The position numbers and the translations under genes were made by a program. The notes beneath the pieces were generated by a model. That model saw only the letters and a list, made by a program, of their open reading frames with translations. It searched no databases and was not told the origin of the DNA. A DNA stretch of 64,000 nt from Gottfriedia acidiceleris. Lineage in GTDB: Bacteria; Bacillota; Bacilli; Bacillales; Bacillaceae_G. The DNA lies in assembly GCF_023115465.1 (NCBI RefSeq), contig NZ_CP096034.1:62001-126000 (forward strand), read 5' to 3'. Of the stretch, positions 9,238-16,859 are shown piece by piece (within the stretch, counting starts at the first letter, position 1; each line of letters opens with the position of its first letter).

Positions 9238-10692
9238 ATGAACAAGATTACAGTTTTAGGTTTAGGAGCAGGTGACCTTAATCAGCTTCCATTTGGTATC
9301 TATAAAGAGTTACAAAAAACTGACAATCTTTATTTACGTACAAAAGACCACCCTGTTATAAGTGAATTAGAAACAGAAGGATTAACGTTCCAATCATTCG
9401 ATGCAATTTATGAAAAACATGATCGTTTTGAAGAGGTATATGAAGAAATTGTTCAACTACTGGTGAAAGCTTCTGAAGCAGGTGCAATTACATATGCTGT
9501 ACCAGGCCATCCTCTTGTAGCGGAAAAAACTGTTCAGCTATTAATAGAGCTTGCAGATAAAGGAAATATCCAGCTAGACATCAAAGGTGGACAAAGCTTC
9601 TTAGATGCGATGTTCACAAGTTTAAAAATTGATCCGATCGAAGGCTTCCAGTTTGTAGATGCAACAGATTTAGAGGCAGAGTCGATTACGTTTAGACAGC
9701 ATTTGATCATCTGCCAGGTTTACGATCAAATGACTGCCTCTCATGCGAAATTAATGCTAATGGAGCAGCTACCCGATGATTATGAAGTCGTAATAGTCAC
9801 GGCAGCGGGTAGTTCAAGTGAGCAAATAAGAAGGGTACCATTATTTGAATTAGATCGCGATACATCAATTAATAATTTGACAAGTGTTTATGTACCTCCA
9901 GTTAAAAATGAAGAGGATCTGTATCATCAATTTGAAACACTTCGTTCTGTCATTGCTACTTTAAGAGGCCCTAATGGATGTCCGTGGGATCAAAAGCAAA
10001 CCCATGAATCATTAAAGAAGTACTTATTAGAAGAGGCTTATGAGCTACTTGAAGCAATCGATGAAGAAGATGACGATCATATTATTGAAGAGCTAGGAGA
10101 TGTATTACTTCAAGTCATGTTACACGCCCAAATTGGAGAAGATGAAGGATATTTCTCAATCCAAGATGTAATTCAAGGATTAGTAAGTAAGCTAATTTAT
10201 CGTCACCCACATGTATTTTCAACCGTTCATGTGAATGATGAGGAAGACGTATTAAAAAATTGGCAAGAATTAAAACAAGCTGAAAAAGGACATGTCGTTG
10301 AATCTGTTCTTTCAGGAATACCAAAGGATCTTTCAGGAATATTAAAAGCAGAGAAACTTCAAAGTAAGGCCGCGAAAGTAGGGTTTGATTGGAAGGAACT
10401 ACCGCCAGTGGTAGATAAGGTTAACGAAGAGTTAGCTGAAGTGCTTGATGCCATCAAATTGAATGATCAGTCTAAAGTTGAAGCGGAACTTGGTGATCTG
10501 TTATTTAGTATTGTTAATTTAGCACGTTTTATTGATGTAAATCCTGAAGAAGCTATTTTAAAAACAAATATGAAATTTACAAAACGTTTTCAATATATTG
10601 AATCAAGACTTCGTGAAATAAATAAGACATTTTCTGATGTATCTCTTGAAGAAATGGATGAGATATGGAATGAAGCTAAAAAATACGAATAA
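9238..10692 (+). CDS. mazG: YabN: tetrapyrrole-methylase-like domain fused to MazG nucleotide pyrophosphohydrolase
   Basis: A 484-residue fusion. Residues 1 to about 220 resemble the SAM-dependent tetrapyrrole (corrin/porphyrin) methylase fold (GLGAGDLNQLP at the start, YAVPGHPLV further in). From about 243 comes the first MazG domain, with RGPNGCPWDQKQTHESLK and the metal-binding EEAYELLEAI...EELGDVL pattern; a second MazG repeat (NEELAEVLDAI...ELGDLLFS) follows. MazG hydrolyses NTPs to NMP and pyrophosphate; the methylase-like part may not be catalytic. AGGAGG lies just before ATG 9238. It is the B. subtilis yabN equivalent. Confidence 0.93.
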   Translation: MNKITVLGLGAGDLNQLPFGIYKELQKTDNLYLRTKDHPVISELETEGLTFQSFDAIYEKHDRFEEVYEEIVQLLVKASEAGAITYAVPGHPLVAEKTVQLLIELADKGNIQLDIKGGQSFLDAMFTSLKIDPIEGFQFVDATDLEAESITFRQHLIICQVYDQMTASHAKLMLMEQLPDDYEVVIVTAAGSSSEQIRRVPLFELDRDTSINNLTSVYVPPVKNEEDLYHQFETLRSVIATLRGPNGCPWDQKQTHESLKKYLLEEAYELLEAIDEEDDDHIIEELGDVLLQVMLHAQIGEDEGYFSIQDVIQGLVSKLIYRHPHVFSTVHVNDEEDVLKNWQELKQAEKGHVVESVLSGIPKDLSGILKAEKLQSKAAKVGFDWKELPPVVDKVNEELAEVLDAIKLNDQSKVEAELGDLLFSIVNLARFIDVNPEEAILKTNMKFTKRFQYIESRLREINKTFSDVSLEEMDEIWNEAKKYE

Positions 10693-10726
10693 TGTCTAAT
10701 TGAATGAAAATTAAGGAGAATAAATG

Positions 10727-10996
10727 ATGAGACTTGATAAATTTTTAAAAGTATCGAGAATTATTAAGCGTCGTACACTTGCAAAAGAAGTAGCTGATCA
10801 AGGAAGAATAACGATCAATGGAACAGTTGCAAAAGCATCTACAGAAGTCAAAGTAAATGACGAGTTAAAAATTCGATTCGGGCAAAAAATTGTTACAGCA
10901 AAAATTAATTTACTTAAAGAAACCGTTCGAAAAGAAGAAGCAGATGCAATGTATACAATCATTAGCGAGGAAAAACTGTCAGATAGCTTGTTCTAA
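10727..10996 (+). CDS. rqcP: RqcP, S4-domain ribosome quality-control factor (YabO)
   Basis: Small RNA-binding protein related to Hsp15 that acts with RqcH on obstructed 50S subunits during C-terminal alanine tailing. Two tandem ATGs occur at 10724 and 10727; AAGGAG at 10713-10718 is 8 bp from the second, which also matches the B. subtilis N-terminus (MRLDKFLKVSR). This gives 89 residues. The S4 signature (RLDKFLKVSRIIKRRTLAKE...GRITINGTVAKAST) spans residues 1-60. It lies 34 bp after mazG with no terminator between them. Confidence 0.95.
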   Translation: MRLDKFLKVSRIIKRRTLAKEVADQGRITINGTVAKASTEVKVNDELKIRFGQKIVTAKINLLKETVRKEEADAMYTIISEEKLSDSLF

Positions 10997-11086
10997 AAAA
11001 GTTGTCCCTTCATATACTTGTACAAATAACACTGTATTAGGAATCGATTTACAAGCGGTACAGTTTATGTAAATGGAGGGACTAGT

Positions 11087-11392
11087 ATGAATAATCCGTA
11101 TGAGTTAAATGCGAAAAATACAAGCCAAATAATCGAGCAGGATTTATCGTTAAAAAGTAGAAGATATCTTGAGATTACTGGAGTAAAACAGGTTGAGAGC
11201 TTTGATAGTGAAGAGTTCCTATTAGAAACAGCTTTAGGCTTTTTGCATATTAAAGGTCATAATTTACAAATGAAAAACCTCGATGTAGAAAAAGGTCATG
11301 TAGCAATCAAGGGAAAGATTAATGAACTTTGTTATATTGACGAGTACAATTCGGGGAAAGCTAAAGGAATCTTTAGCAAGCTATTTAAATGA
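11087..11392 (+). CDS. yabP: Sporulation protein YabP
   Basis: A 101-residue protein of the YabP/YqfC family, needed for normal sporulation in B. subtilis and made in the mother cell. The sequence has the short beta-rich pattern of the family (RRYLEITGVKQVESFDSEEFLLET...LGFLHIKGHNLQ). ATG 11087 follows GGAGGG at a good distance. A sigma-E-like -10 (CATATACT, 11011-11018) lies upstream, but no good -35 accompanies it, so promoter class is open. The stop codon overlaps the yabQ start by 4 bp, suggesting translational coupling. The biochemical role is unknown. Confidence 0.92.
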   Translation: MNNPYELNAKNTSQIIEQDLSLKSRRYLEITGVKQVESFDSEEFLLETALGFLHIKGHNLQMKNLDVEKGHVAIKGKINELCYIDEYNSGKAKGIFSKLFK

Positions 11393-12000
11393 GCTTAAAC
11401 GTTCAGTTCTACTCAATGATAGCGATGGTCGGTATGGGTGCATATCTTGGTATGGCACTAGATACATACCATCGTTTTTTATATCGAGGTACTCGTAATC
11501 GATTGATTGTATTTGCAACTGATATATTATTTTGGATTTTTCAAGCTCTACTAGTTTTTTATGTATTATACTTAGTTAATGAAGGTGCACTTAGGTTTTA
11601 TTTACTATTAGCTTTACTATGTGGTTATGCGGCATATCAAAGTCTTTTTCGAACTATTTATAAAAAAATACTAGAACTTGTTATTCAACTAGTTATTAGC
11701 ATTTATCGCATTATAGTAAAGTTGATCGTAATATTTATTGTAAAACCTATAAAGTGGATTATTCAGGTAATAATTATCATTCTTTTGTTTATTTATGGAC
11801 TTCTTATTCGACTAATCCGTTTAGTTTACAACGTTGTACTATCAATTCTTTTGTTTTTCGGCAGAGTATGTTGGTTTTTTGTGCCAAAACGAGTCAAAAA
11901 CTATTTCATACAATTTAAAGGAGTTTTCGGAAAATTCAAGAATATCTTCCTTACTACTATTAAAAAAGTAAAGGACCTTTTAGATAGGAGGAAGAAATAG
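11389..12000 (+). CDS. yabQ: Spore cortex biosynthesis membrane protein YabQ
   Basis: A 203-residue membrane protein with hydrophobic segments over residues 8-28, 42-64, 68-85 and a long stretch near 95-170, then a basic lysine-rich tail. YabQ localises to the outer forespore membrane and is needed for cortex formation in B. subtilis. The ATG overlaps the yabP stop (ATGA). It ends directly before the divIC GTG, and the divIC ribosome binding site lies inside its last codons. Its molecular activity is unknown. Confidence 0.92.
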   Translation: MSLNVQFYSMIAMVGMGAYLGMALDTYHRFLYRGTRNRLIVFATDILFWIFQALLVFYVLYLVNEGALRFYLLLALLCGYAAYQSLFRTIYKKILELVIQLVISIYRIIVKLIVIFIVKPIKWIIQVIIIILLFIYGLLIRLIRLVYNVVLSILLFFGRVCWFFVPKRVKNYFIQFKGVFGKFKNIFLTTIKKVKDLLDRRKK

Positions 12001-12378
12001 GTGGAACATGCGAGAAAATTGGATTTAACTAGACAAGTTCAAGATAAACAAAATATTACTTTAGTTGAGGAACATGGTGTTAAGCCTAGGAGAAGGAGTT
12101 TTAAAAAGTTTTTAGTACGAATTTCATTATTCTGCTTTTTAACTGTCCCCCTATTCTTTTTATTACAATCTCATTATGTAACACAACAACATGTGTATTC
12201 ATCTAAAGTAAAGCAGTTAAGGCTAGCAAAGGTTGATCTAAAGAAAACAAAGAGTACGGTAGAGGATTCAAAGCGCATGATTGACCAATTGAACGATGAT
12301 CAATATATTATTGAGTTAGCTAGAAAAAACTTATTTTTTTCTAAAAAGGGAGAAATAATTTTTCCTAATATCAAGTAA
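12001..12378 (+). CDS. divIC: Cell division protein DivIC (FtsB-like)
   Basis: Bitopic divisome protein that forms a complex with FtsL and DivIB at the septum. The 125-residue protein has a basic cytoplasmic N-terminus, one membrane segment at about residues 40-58, then an extracytoplasmic region with a coiled coil (about 65-100) and the family ending IIELARKNLFFSKKGEIIFPN. GTG start at 12001, immediately after the yabQ stop, with AGGAGG at 11987-11992. Here a vegetative division gene is embedded behind two sporulation genes, as in B. subtilis. Confidence 0.95.
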   Translation: MEHARKLDLTRQVQDKQNITLVEEHGVKPRRRSFKKFLVRISLFCFLTVPLFFLLQSHYVTQQHVYSSKVKQLRLAKVDLKKTKSTVEDSKRMIDQLNDDQYIIELARKNLFFSKKGEIIFPNIK

Positions 12379-12389
12379 TTATCGTTTCA

Positions 12390-12419
12390 TTGACACTTGT
12401 TTTTATTATTTTATATAAT
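12390..12419 (+). promoter_or_regulatory. Sigma-A promoter of yabR
   Basis: TTGACA (12390-12395), 18 bp, TATAAT (12414-12419). Both hexamers are perfect; the spacer is one base over optimum. Confidence 0.8.
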
Positions 12420-12463
12420 ATAGTAAATCCAGTTAAACATTTTTAAGGAGGAGCATTTTTTTT

Positions 12464-12934
12464 ATGTCAATTGAGGTAGGCAGCAAAGTTAGTGGGAAAG
12501 TTACAGGGATTACAAATTTTGGTGCTTTTGTAGAGTTACCAGAAGGAGTAACTGGACTTGTTCACATTAGTGAAGTAGCTGACAACTATGTTAAAGATAT
12601 TAACGAACATTTAAAAGTTGGCGATGAAGTAGAAGTAAAAGTAATCAATGTTGAAAAGGACGGTAAAATCGGTCTTTCAATCAAAAAAGCGAAAGAACGT
12701 CCACCAGTAAAAGAGGGAGAGCGTGAGCAAAGACCTCGTCAAAGCAGACCTTCATATGGAGGCGGCGGTGGTGGAAACCGTGGCAAAAATCAAAACCGTT
12801 CGGAACAACGTCCGGTTAAAGAAACATTTGATCAAAAAATGAGTAAATTTTTAAAAGACAGTGAAGACCGTCTAGCTTCATTAAAACGTAACACGGAATC
12901 TAAACGTGGTGGCCGTGGAGCTCGTCGAGGCTAA
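12464..12934 (+). CDS. yabR: S1-domain RNA-binding protein YabR
   Basis: A 156-residue protein with one S1 RNA-binding domain at residues 1-75 (GSKVSGKVTGITNFGAFVEL, then TGLVHISEVAD and KVGDEVEVKVINVEKDGKIGLSIKKA), close in sequence to the S1 domain of polynucleotide phosphorylase. The tail is basic and disordered, with a run of six glycines and several Arg-Gly pairs. Preceded by AGGAGGAG, a sigma-A promoter and followed by a terminator, so it is probably monocistronic. The cellular role is not established. Confidence 0.92.
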   Translation: MSIEVGSKVSGKVTGITNFGAFVELPEGVTGLVHISEVADNYVKDINEHLKVGDEVEVKVINVEKDGKIGLSIKKAKERPPVKEGEREQRPRQSRPSYGGGGGGNRGKNQNRSEQRPVKETFDQKMSKFLKDSEDRLASLKRNTESKRGGRGARRG

Positions 12935-12970
12935 TCCTACCTTGTCAGGACATAAATAGGTATATAGAAC

Positions 12971-12996
12971 ACGCACTCTTTAATGGGTGCGTTTTT
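12971..12996 (+). terminator. Terminator after yabR
   Basis: ACGCACTC-type arm at 12971-12978 pairs with GGGTGCGT ending at 12992, followed by TTTT. Confidence 0.8.
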
Positions 12997-13086
12997 GTAT
13001 GGAAAAAATAATTAAATAAGATTCTAAAAAACTGTTGACGGTTAATTGGTACCATGATAATATAAATCTTGTCGTTTAAAGATAAT

Positions 13087-13163
13087 GGCGGTGTAGCTCA
13101 GCTGGCTAGAGCGTACGGTTCATACCCGTGAGGTCGTGGGTTCGACTCCCTCCGCCGCTACCA
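13087..13163 (+). tRNA. tRNA-Met (anticodon CAT)
   Basis: Seventy-seven bases with encoded CCA. Acceptor arm GGCGGTG pairs with CGCCGCT (one terminal G-U), anticodon loop TTCATAC, TTCGACT in the T loop. It is an elongator-type tRNA, lacking the initiator C1-A72 mismatch. The T stem carries an apparent U50-U64 mismatch. Matches trnSL-Met1 of B. subtilis in position, between yabR and spoIIE. Confidence 0.95.
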
Positions 13164-13174
13164 TTTCCTTTAAC

Positions 13175-13246
13175 GGCCCGTTGGTCAAGTGGTTAAGACA
13201 CCGCCCTTTCACGGCGGTAACACGGGTTCGAATCCCGTACGGGTCA
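13175..13246 (+). tRNA. tRNA-Glu (anticodon TTC)
   Basis: Acceptor GGCCCGT pairs with ACGGGTC; anticodon loop CTTTCAC. CCA is not encoded (the discriminator A is followed by TAC), so it must be added after transcription. It follows tRNA-Met by 11 bp and is closed by a terminator. Confidence 0.95.
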
Positions 13247-13258
13247 TACAACAACAAA

Positions 13259-13297
13259 AACGTTTGGTCTCTATAAGAGAGGCTAGGCGTTTTTTTT
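13259..13297 (+). terminator. Terminator of the Met-Glu tRNA unit
   Basis: Fourteen-base-pair stem (13259-13272 with 13279-13292) with several G-U pairs, then an eight-T run. Confidence 0.85.
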
Positions 13298-13470
13298 AAG
13301 GAACATGCATCCCCATCTCTTAAATCCATTCTTCTTCCATACTTTTTCTCTTTATTCTGAATTTCGATTGACATAAAATTTAATAATTGCGTTTCTTTTA
13401 CCCTATTAGAGAAATTATGCTGCTAGCTTTTCTCATATTTTGTAAAACAGTTGTACGTAAAAGCTTTTTC

Positions 13471-13536
13471 CGTCGAAGAAAACTTTTATTTGCCTTTGTC
13501 ATTTTGACATAATCCTTCAATTGGACAAGTTAAAAT
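13471..13536 (+). promoter_or_regulatory. spoIIE promoter region with Spo0A boxes
   Basis: TTGACA (13504-13509) and TAAAAT (13531-13536) are separated by 21 bp, the anomalous spacing known for the Spo0A-activated spoIIE and spoIIG promoters of B. subtilis. A Spo0A-box-like TTTGACA (13503-13509) overlaps the -35, and CGTCGAA (13471-13477), one mismatch from TGTCGAA, lies upstream. The rest of the 13298-13470 spacer shows no other clear element. Confidence 0.75.
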
Positions 13537-13570
13537 ATGTTCAATAAACCAATTCGGATGAGGTGGAAAT

Positions 13571-16045
13571 ATGACGAAACTGCAAAGAGGGTCATCTAAT
13601 TCTTCAGCAAGCTTGGTCCCTACTAATGGATTTCAATCAGTATTTCGGCAATCTTCTAAATCAATTAAATCCAAATTAGAGAGAGCATTCTTTGATTGGG
13701 GGTTACTAATCTTTTTAACGGGATTTTTATTAGGACGAGCGTTGATACTATCACATATTCTCCCGTTTGTATTACCGTTTTTTGCCTCAGTTTATATGAT
13801 GAAACGTGAGCGTACTGGAATAGCTTTTGTTGCTCTTATGATTGGTTCATTAACTGTGTCAATTGAAACAGTTAGTTACGCGTTTGCCACAATTATCCTA
13901 TTTTTTATCCTTAATATTTTCTTCGCTAGAGTTAAACGACACTATATAGGTTTAGTACCTTTTCAAGTTTTTTTATCAGTATTTATTAGTCATCTTTTAA
14001 TTACTTATGCTTTTCAACAAGAAGTTCTAATGTATGATGTTTTGATGGCCTCAGTTGAAGCGGGATTAAGTTTTATTTTAACGATGATCTTTTTCCAAAG
14101 TGTACCTCTACTCGCGATTCCTAAAAGAAAACAGCTTTTAGGTGTTGAAGAAATCGTATGTTTAGTTATTCTTTTAGCTTCGGTTGTGACGGGGACAACT
14201 GATTGGTATATTCAAGATTTATCTATTCAGCATATTGTTACTAGATACATTGTCTTACTATTTGCCTTCGTAGCCGGAGGAACGGTCGGTTGTACAGTAG
14301 GGGTTGTAACAGGCCTTATACTAAGTTTAGCGAGTGTTTCGAGTCTATATCAAATGAGCTTATTAGCATTCTCTGGATTACTTGGTGGCCTCCTTAAAGA
14401 GGGAAAAAGATTAGGTGCGGCAGCTGGCTTATTAATTGGGACATGCCTCATTAGCTTTTATGCTGAAAAACAATCAGATATTATTTTTTCAATCATTGAA
14501 TCAGTAATTGCGATTGTCTTATTCTTAATAACACCATCTTTCCTACTAAAACAATTAGCTAAACTAGTACCAGGAACAGAAGAACATTCTACAGATCAAC
14601 AACAATACTTGCGTAAAATAAGAGATTTGACGGCTAATCGGATTACTCAATTTTCAAACGTGTTTGAAGCATTATCTGCAAGTTTTTCACAGCCTAGCCA
14701 GTTTGCACATATTGAGGACGAACTAACTGATGAAGAACTGTTTATTTGTAGTATTTCAAATAAGTGCTGTAATAGTTGTATGAAAAAGGATCATTGTTGG
14801 TCAAACAATGGTGATCGAACATATCAATACATGGAAAATATGATGCATTTAGTTGAAAAGGATCAGCTCATTAAGAATGGCCAATTTATGAGAGAGTGGG
14901 AGAAATATTGCCAACGTTCTTCAAAAATGGCAGATTTAATGAAGCAAGAGGTTTTCTACTTCCGTGCCAATCAAAGGCTAAAAAAACAAGTTCAAGAAAG
15001 TAGAAGATTAGTGGCAGAGCAATTACGCGGGGTTTCAAAAGTAATGGTCGATTTTGCAAAAGAGATTCAACGAGAAAAAGAAAATCATCAATTGCAGGAA
15101 GACCAAATCTTACAAGCTTTATTAAACTTTGGAATTGATGTTAGCCAAGTTGAAATTTATAACTTAGAGCAAGGTAATATTGATATAGATATATTAATTC
15201 CGTTTGAAAACGAGTACGGTGAATGCCAAAAATTAATTGCGCCAATTCTATCAGATATTTTAAAAGAGACGATTGTCGTATTAAAAGAAGAGGCAGCGAC
15301 AATACCCAATGGAGGTAATTACTTAGTTACATTTGGATCAGATAAGGCATTTGTTATTGAAACCGGGGTTGCGACTGCAGCTAAAGGTGGAGGCTTTATT
15401 TCTGGTGATGCATTTAAAATAATGGATGTTGGAGCAGGGAAGCACGCTATTGCGATTAGTGATGGCATGGGAAATGGTGAGCGAGCTCATATTGAAAGTA
15501 ATGAAACACTAAAACTACTTCAAAAAATATTAAATTCGGGTATTGAAGAAACCGTCGCTATTAAATCGATTAATTCGATATTATCTTTACGTACTACGGA
15601 AGAGGTCTTTGCTACACTAGATTTAGCGATGGTCGATTTACACGATGCATCAGCAAAATTCTTAAAAATTGGTTCATCACCAAGTTTTGTGAAACGAGGT
15701 AAGCAAGTTATTAAAATTGAAGGTAGTAATCTACCAATCGGGATCATTGATGAATTTGATGTAGAAGTCGTAAGTGAGCAGTTAAAAGCTGGAGACTTAT
15801 TAATTATGATGAGTGATGGAATTTTTGAAGGTCCTAAACATGTTGAAAATTACGAAATGTGGATGAAACGAAAAATAAGTGAATTTGAAACGGATGATCC
15901 ACAATCAGTAGCAGAGTTGTTACTCGAGGAAGTAATTCGTTCGAATACAGGTGATATTAATGATGATATGACGGTTGTGGTTGCTGTTGTTAAACGAAAC
16001 TTGCCAGAGTGGTCATCTATCTCATCATATAGTGCAATGGCATAG
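13571..16045 (+). CDS. spoIIE: Stage II sporulation protein E, PP2C-type phosphatase
   Basis: Membrane phosphatase that dephosphorylates SpoIIAA to release sigma-F in the forespore and also acts in polar septation with FtsZ. The 824 residues match the family (827 in B. subtilis). Residues about 45-330 hold around ten membrane segments; the middle is a coiled, FtsZ-interacting and regulatory region with a cysteine cluster (Cys393, 399, 400, 403, 409, ending in CW); the C-terminal PP2C domain spans about 590-815 with metal-binding Asp631 in SDGMGNGERA, Asp749 in SDGIFEG and DDMTVVV near 797. ATG 13571 follows GAGGTGG. Confidence 0.98.
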   Translation: MTKLQRGSSNSSASLVPTNGFQSVFRQSSKSIKSKLERAFFDWGLLIFLTGFLLGRALILSHILPFVLPFFASVYMMKRERTGIAFVALMIGSLTVSIETVSYAFATIILFFILNIFFARVKRHYIGLVPFQVFLSVFISHLLITYAFQQEVLMYDVLMASVEAGLSFILTMIFFQSVPLLAIPKRKQLLGVEEIVCLVILLASVVTGTTDWYIQDLSIQHIVTRYIVLLFAFVAGGTVGCTVGVVTGLILSLASVSSLYQMSLLAFSGLLGGLLKEGKRLGAAAGLLIGTCLISFYAEKQSDIIFSIIESVIAIVLFLITPSFLLKQLAKLVPGTEEHSTDQQQYLRKIRDLTANRITQFSNVFEALSASFSQPSQFAHIEDELTDEELFICSISNKCCNSCMKKDHCWSNNGDRTYQYMENMMHLVEKDQLIKNGQFMREWEKYCQRSSKMADLMKQEVFYFRANQRLKKQVQESRRLVAEQLRGVSKVMVDFAKEIQREKENHQLQEDQILQALLNFGIDVSQVEIYNLEQGNIDIDILIPFENEYGECQKLIAPILSDILKETIVVLKEEAATIPNGGNYLVTFGSDKAFVIETGVATAAKGGGFISGDAFKIMDVGAGKHAIAISDGMGNGERAHIESNETLKLLQKILNSGIEETVAIKSINSILSLRTTEEVFATLDLAMVDLHDASAKFLKIGSSPSFVKRGKQVIKIEGSNLPIGIIDEFDVEVVSEQLKAGDLLIMMSDGIFEGPKHVENYEMWMKRKISEFETDDPQSVAELLLEEVIRSNTGDINDDMTVVVAVVKRNLPEWSSISSYSAMA

Positions 16046-16068
16046 TAAAATAAAATAAATAAAGGTTT

Positions 16069-16119
16069 ATCCCCTCCCGCAATTGGACAAAATGGTAACA
16101 ACTTTTACGCGGAGGGGAT
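16069..16119 (+). promoter_or_regulatory. Hairpin burying the yabS ribosome binding site
   Basis: ATCCCCTCCCGC (16069-16080) pairs with GCGGAGGGGAT (16109-16119), an 11-bp stem with one bulged base and a 28-nt loop. The right arm contains the yabS ribosome binding site GGAGGGG, and TTTTG follows, so it could also act as the spoIIE terminator. Confidence 0.7.
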
Positions 16120-16124
16120 TTTGT

Positions 16125-16859
16125 ATGTATAAGGGAAAGTTAAAACAAATTCTATTAATAACTGATGGTTATTCAAACCATGGCGAAGATCCGTTAGCTG
16201 TTTCAAGTCTGGCACAAGAATACGGTATTACAGTAAATGTAATTGGAATACTAGATGAAAATGTGCAAAGTGGTGACGGTTTAAAGGAAATCGAGGAAAT
16301 TGCTAGAGCAGGTGGAGGGATTAGTCAAGTCGTTTACACAAAGCAACTTTCTCAAACTGTTCAAATGGTTACTAGAAAAGCGATGACTCAAACAATTCAA
16401 GGATTTGTAAATAAAGAATTAAAACAAATTTTAGGCGATAGCAATTCGATTGAATCACTTCCTCCCTCAAAGCGAGAAGAAGTATATGAGGTTGTAGAGG
16501 ATATCGGCGAAACTGTAGGTTTAGAAGTTATTATTTTAGTAGATACGAGTGCTAGTATGAAAGACAAACTAGAAACTGTTAAGGAATCATTATTTGATTT
16601 GCAAATTAGTTTAAACTCAAGGACAGGAGAAAATGCCTACTCGTTATTTATATTTCCCGGGAAACATGATGATGTAGACAAATTACTAGATTGGACACCT
16701 AAGTTAGAAAAACTAAACACAATTTTTCCTAAGTTAACGATGGGCGGCATGACGCCAACCGGTCCTGCTATACGTGAGGCTTTAAACTATTTTAACGAAC
16801 AAAACTACAATAGAGGTAATAATGGTGATGATGAACAATCAATTGAATGGGCAGATTAA
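16125..16859 (+). CDS. yabS: vWA-domain protein YabS with permuted MIDAS motif order
   Basis: A 244-residue protein started at ATG 16125 (GGAGGGG at 16111-16117); an in-frame ATG at 16083 lies inside the hairpin loop region without a ribosome binding site. The MIDAS metal-site motifs are present but in shifted order: the ITDG motif normally in the second half comes first (Asp14), followed by GITVNVIGILDE, whereas the normal opening motif DTSAS is at Asp140 and the Thr motif GGMTPTGPA at Thr210. The fold reads as a circularly permuted vWA domain. It lies between a PP2C phosphatase and a kinase gene. Its function is unknown. Confidence 0.85.
   Translation: MYKGKLKQILLITDGYSNHGEDPLAVSSLAQEYGITVNVIGILDENVQSGDGLKEIEEIARAGGGISQVVYTKQLSQTVQMVTRKAMTQTIQGFVNKELKQILGDSNSIESLPPSKREEVYEVVEDIGETVGLEVIILVDTSASMKDKLETVKESLFDLQISLNSRTGENAYSLFIFPGKHDDVDKLLDWTPKLEKLNTIFPKLTMGGMTPTGPAIREALNYFNEQNYNRGNNGDDEQSIEWAD

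Noticed and set aside
11004-11018. Sigma-E promoter for yabP
   Set aside because: A -10-like CATATACT is present, but no acceptable -35 occurs 13-15 bp upstream.
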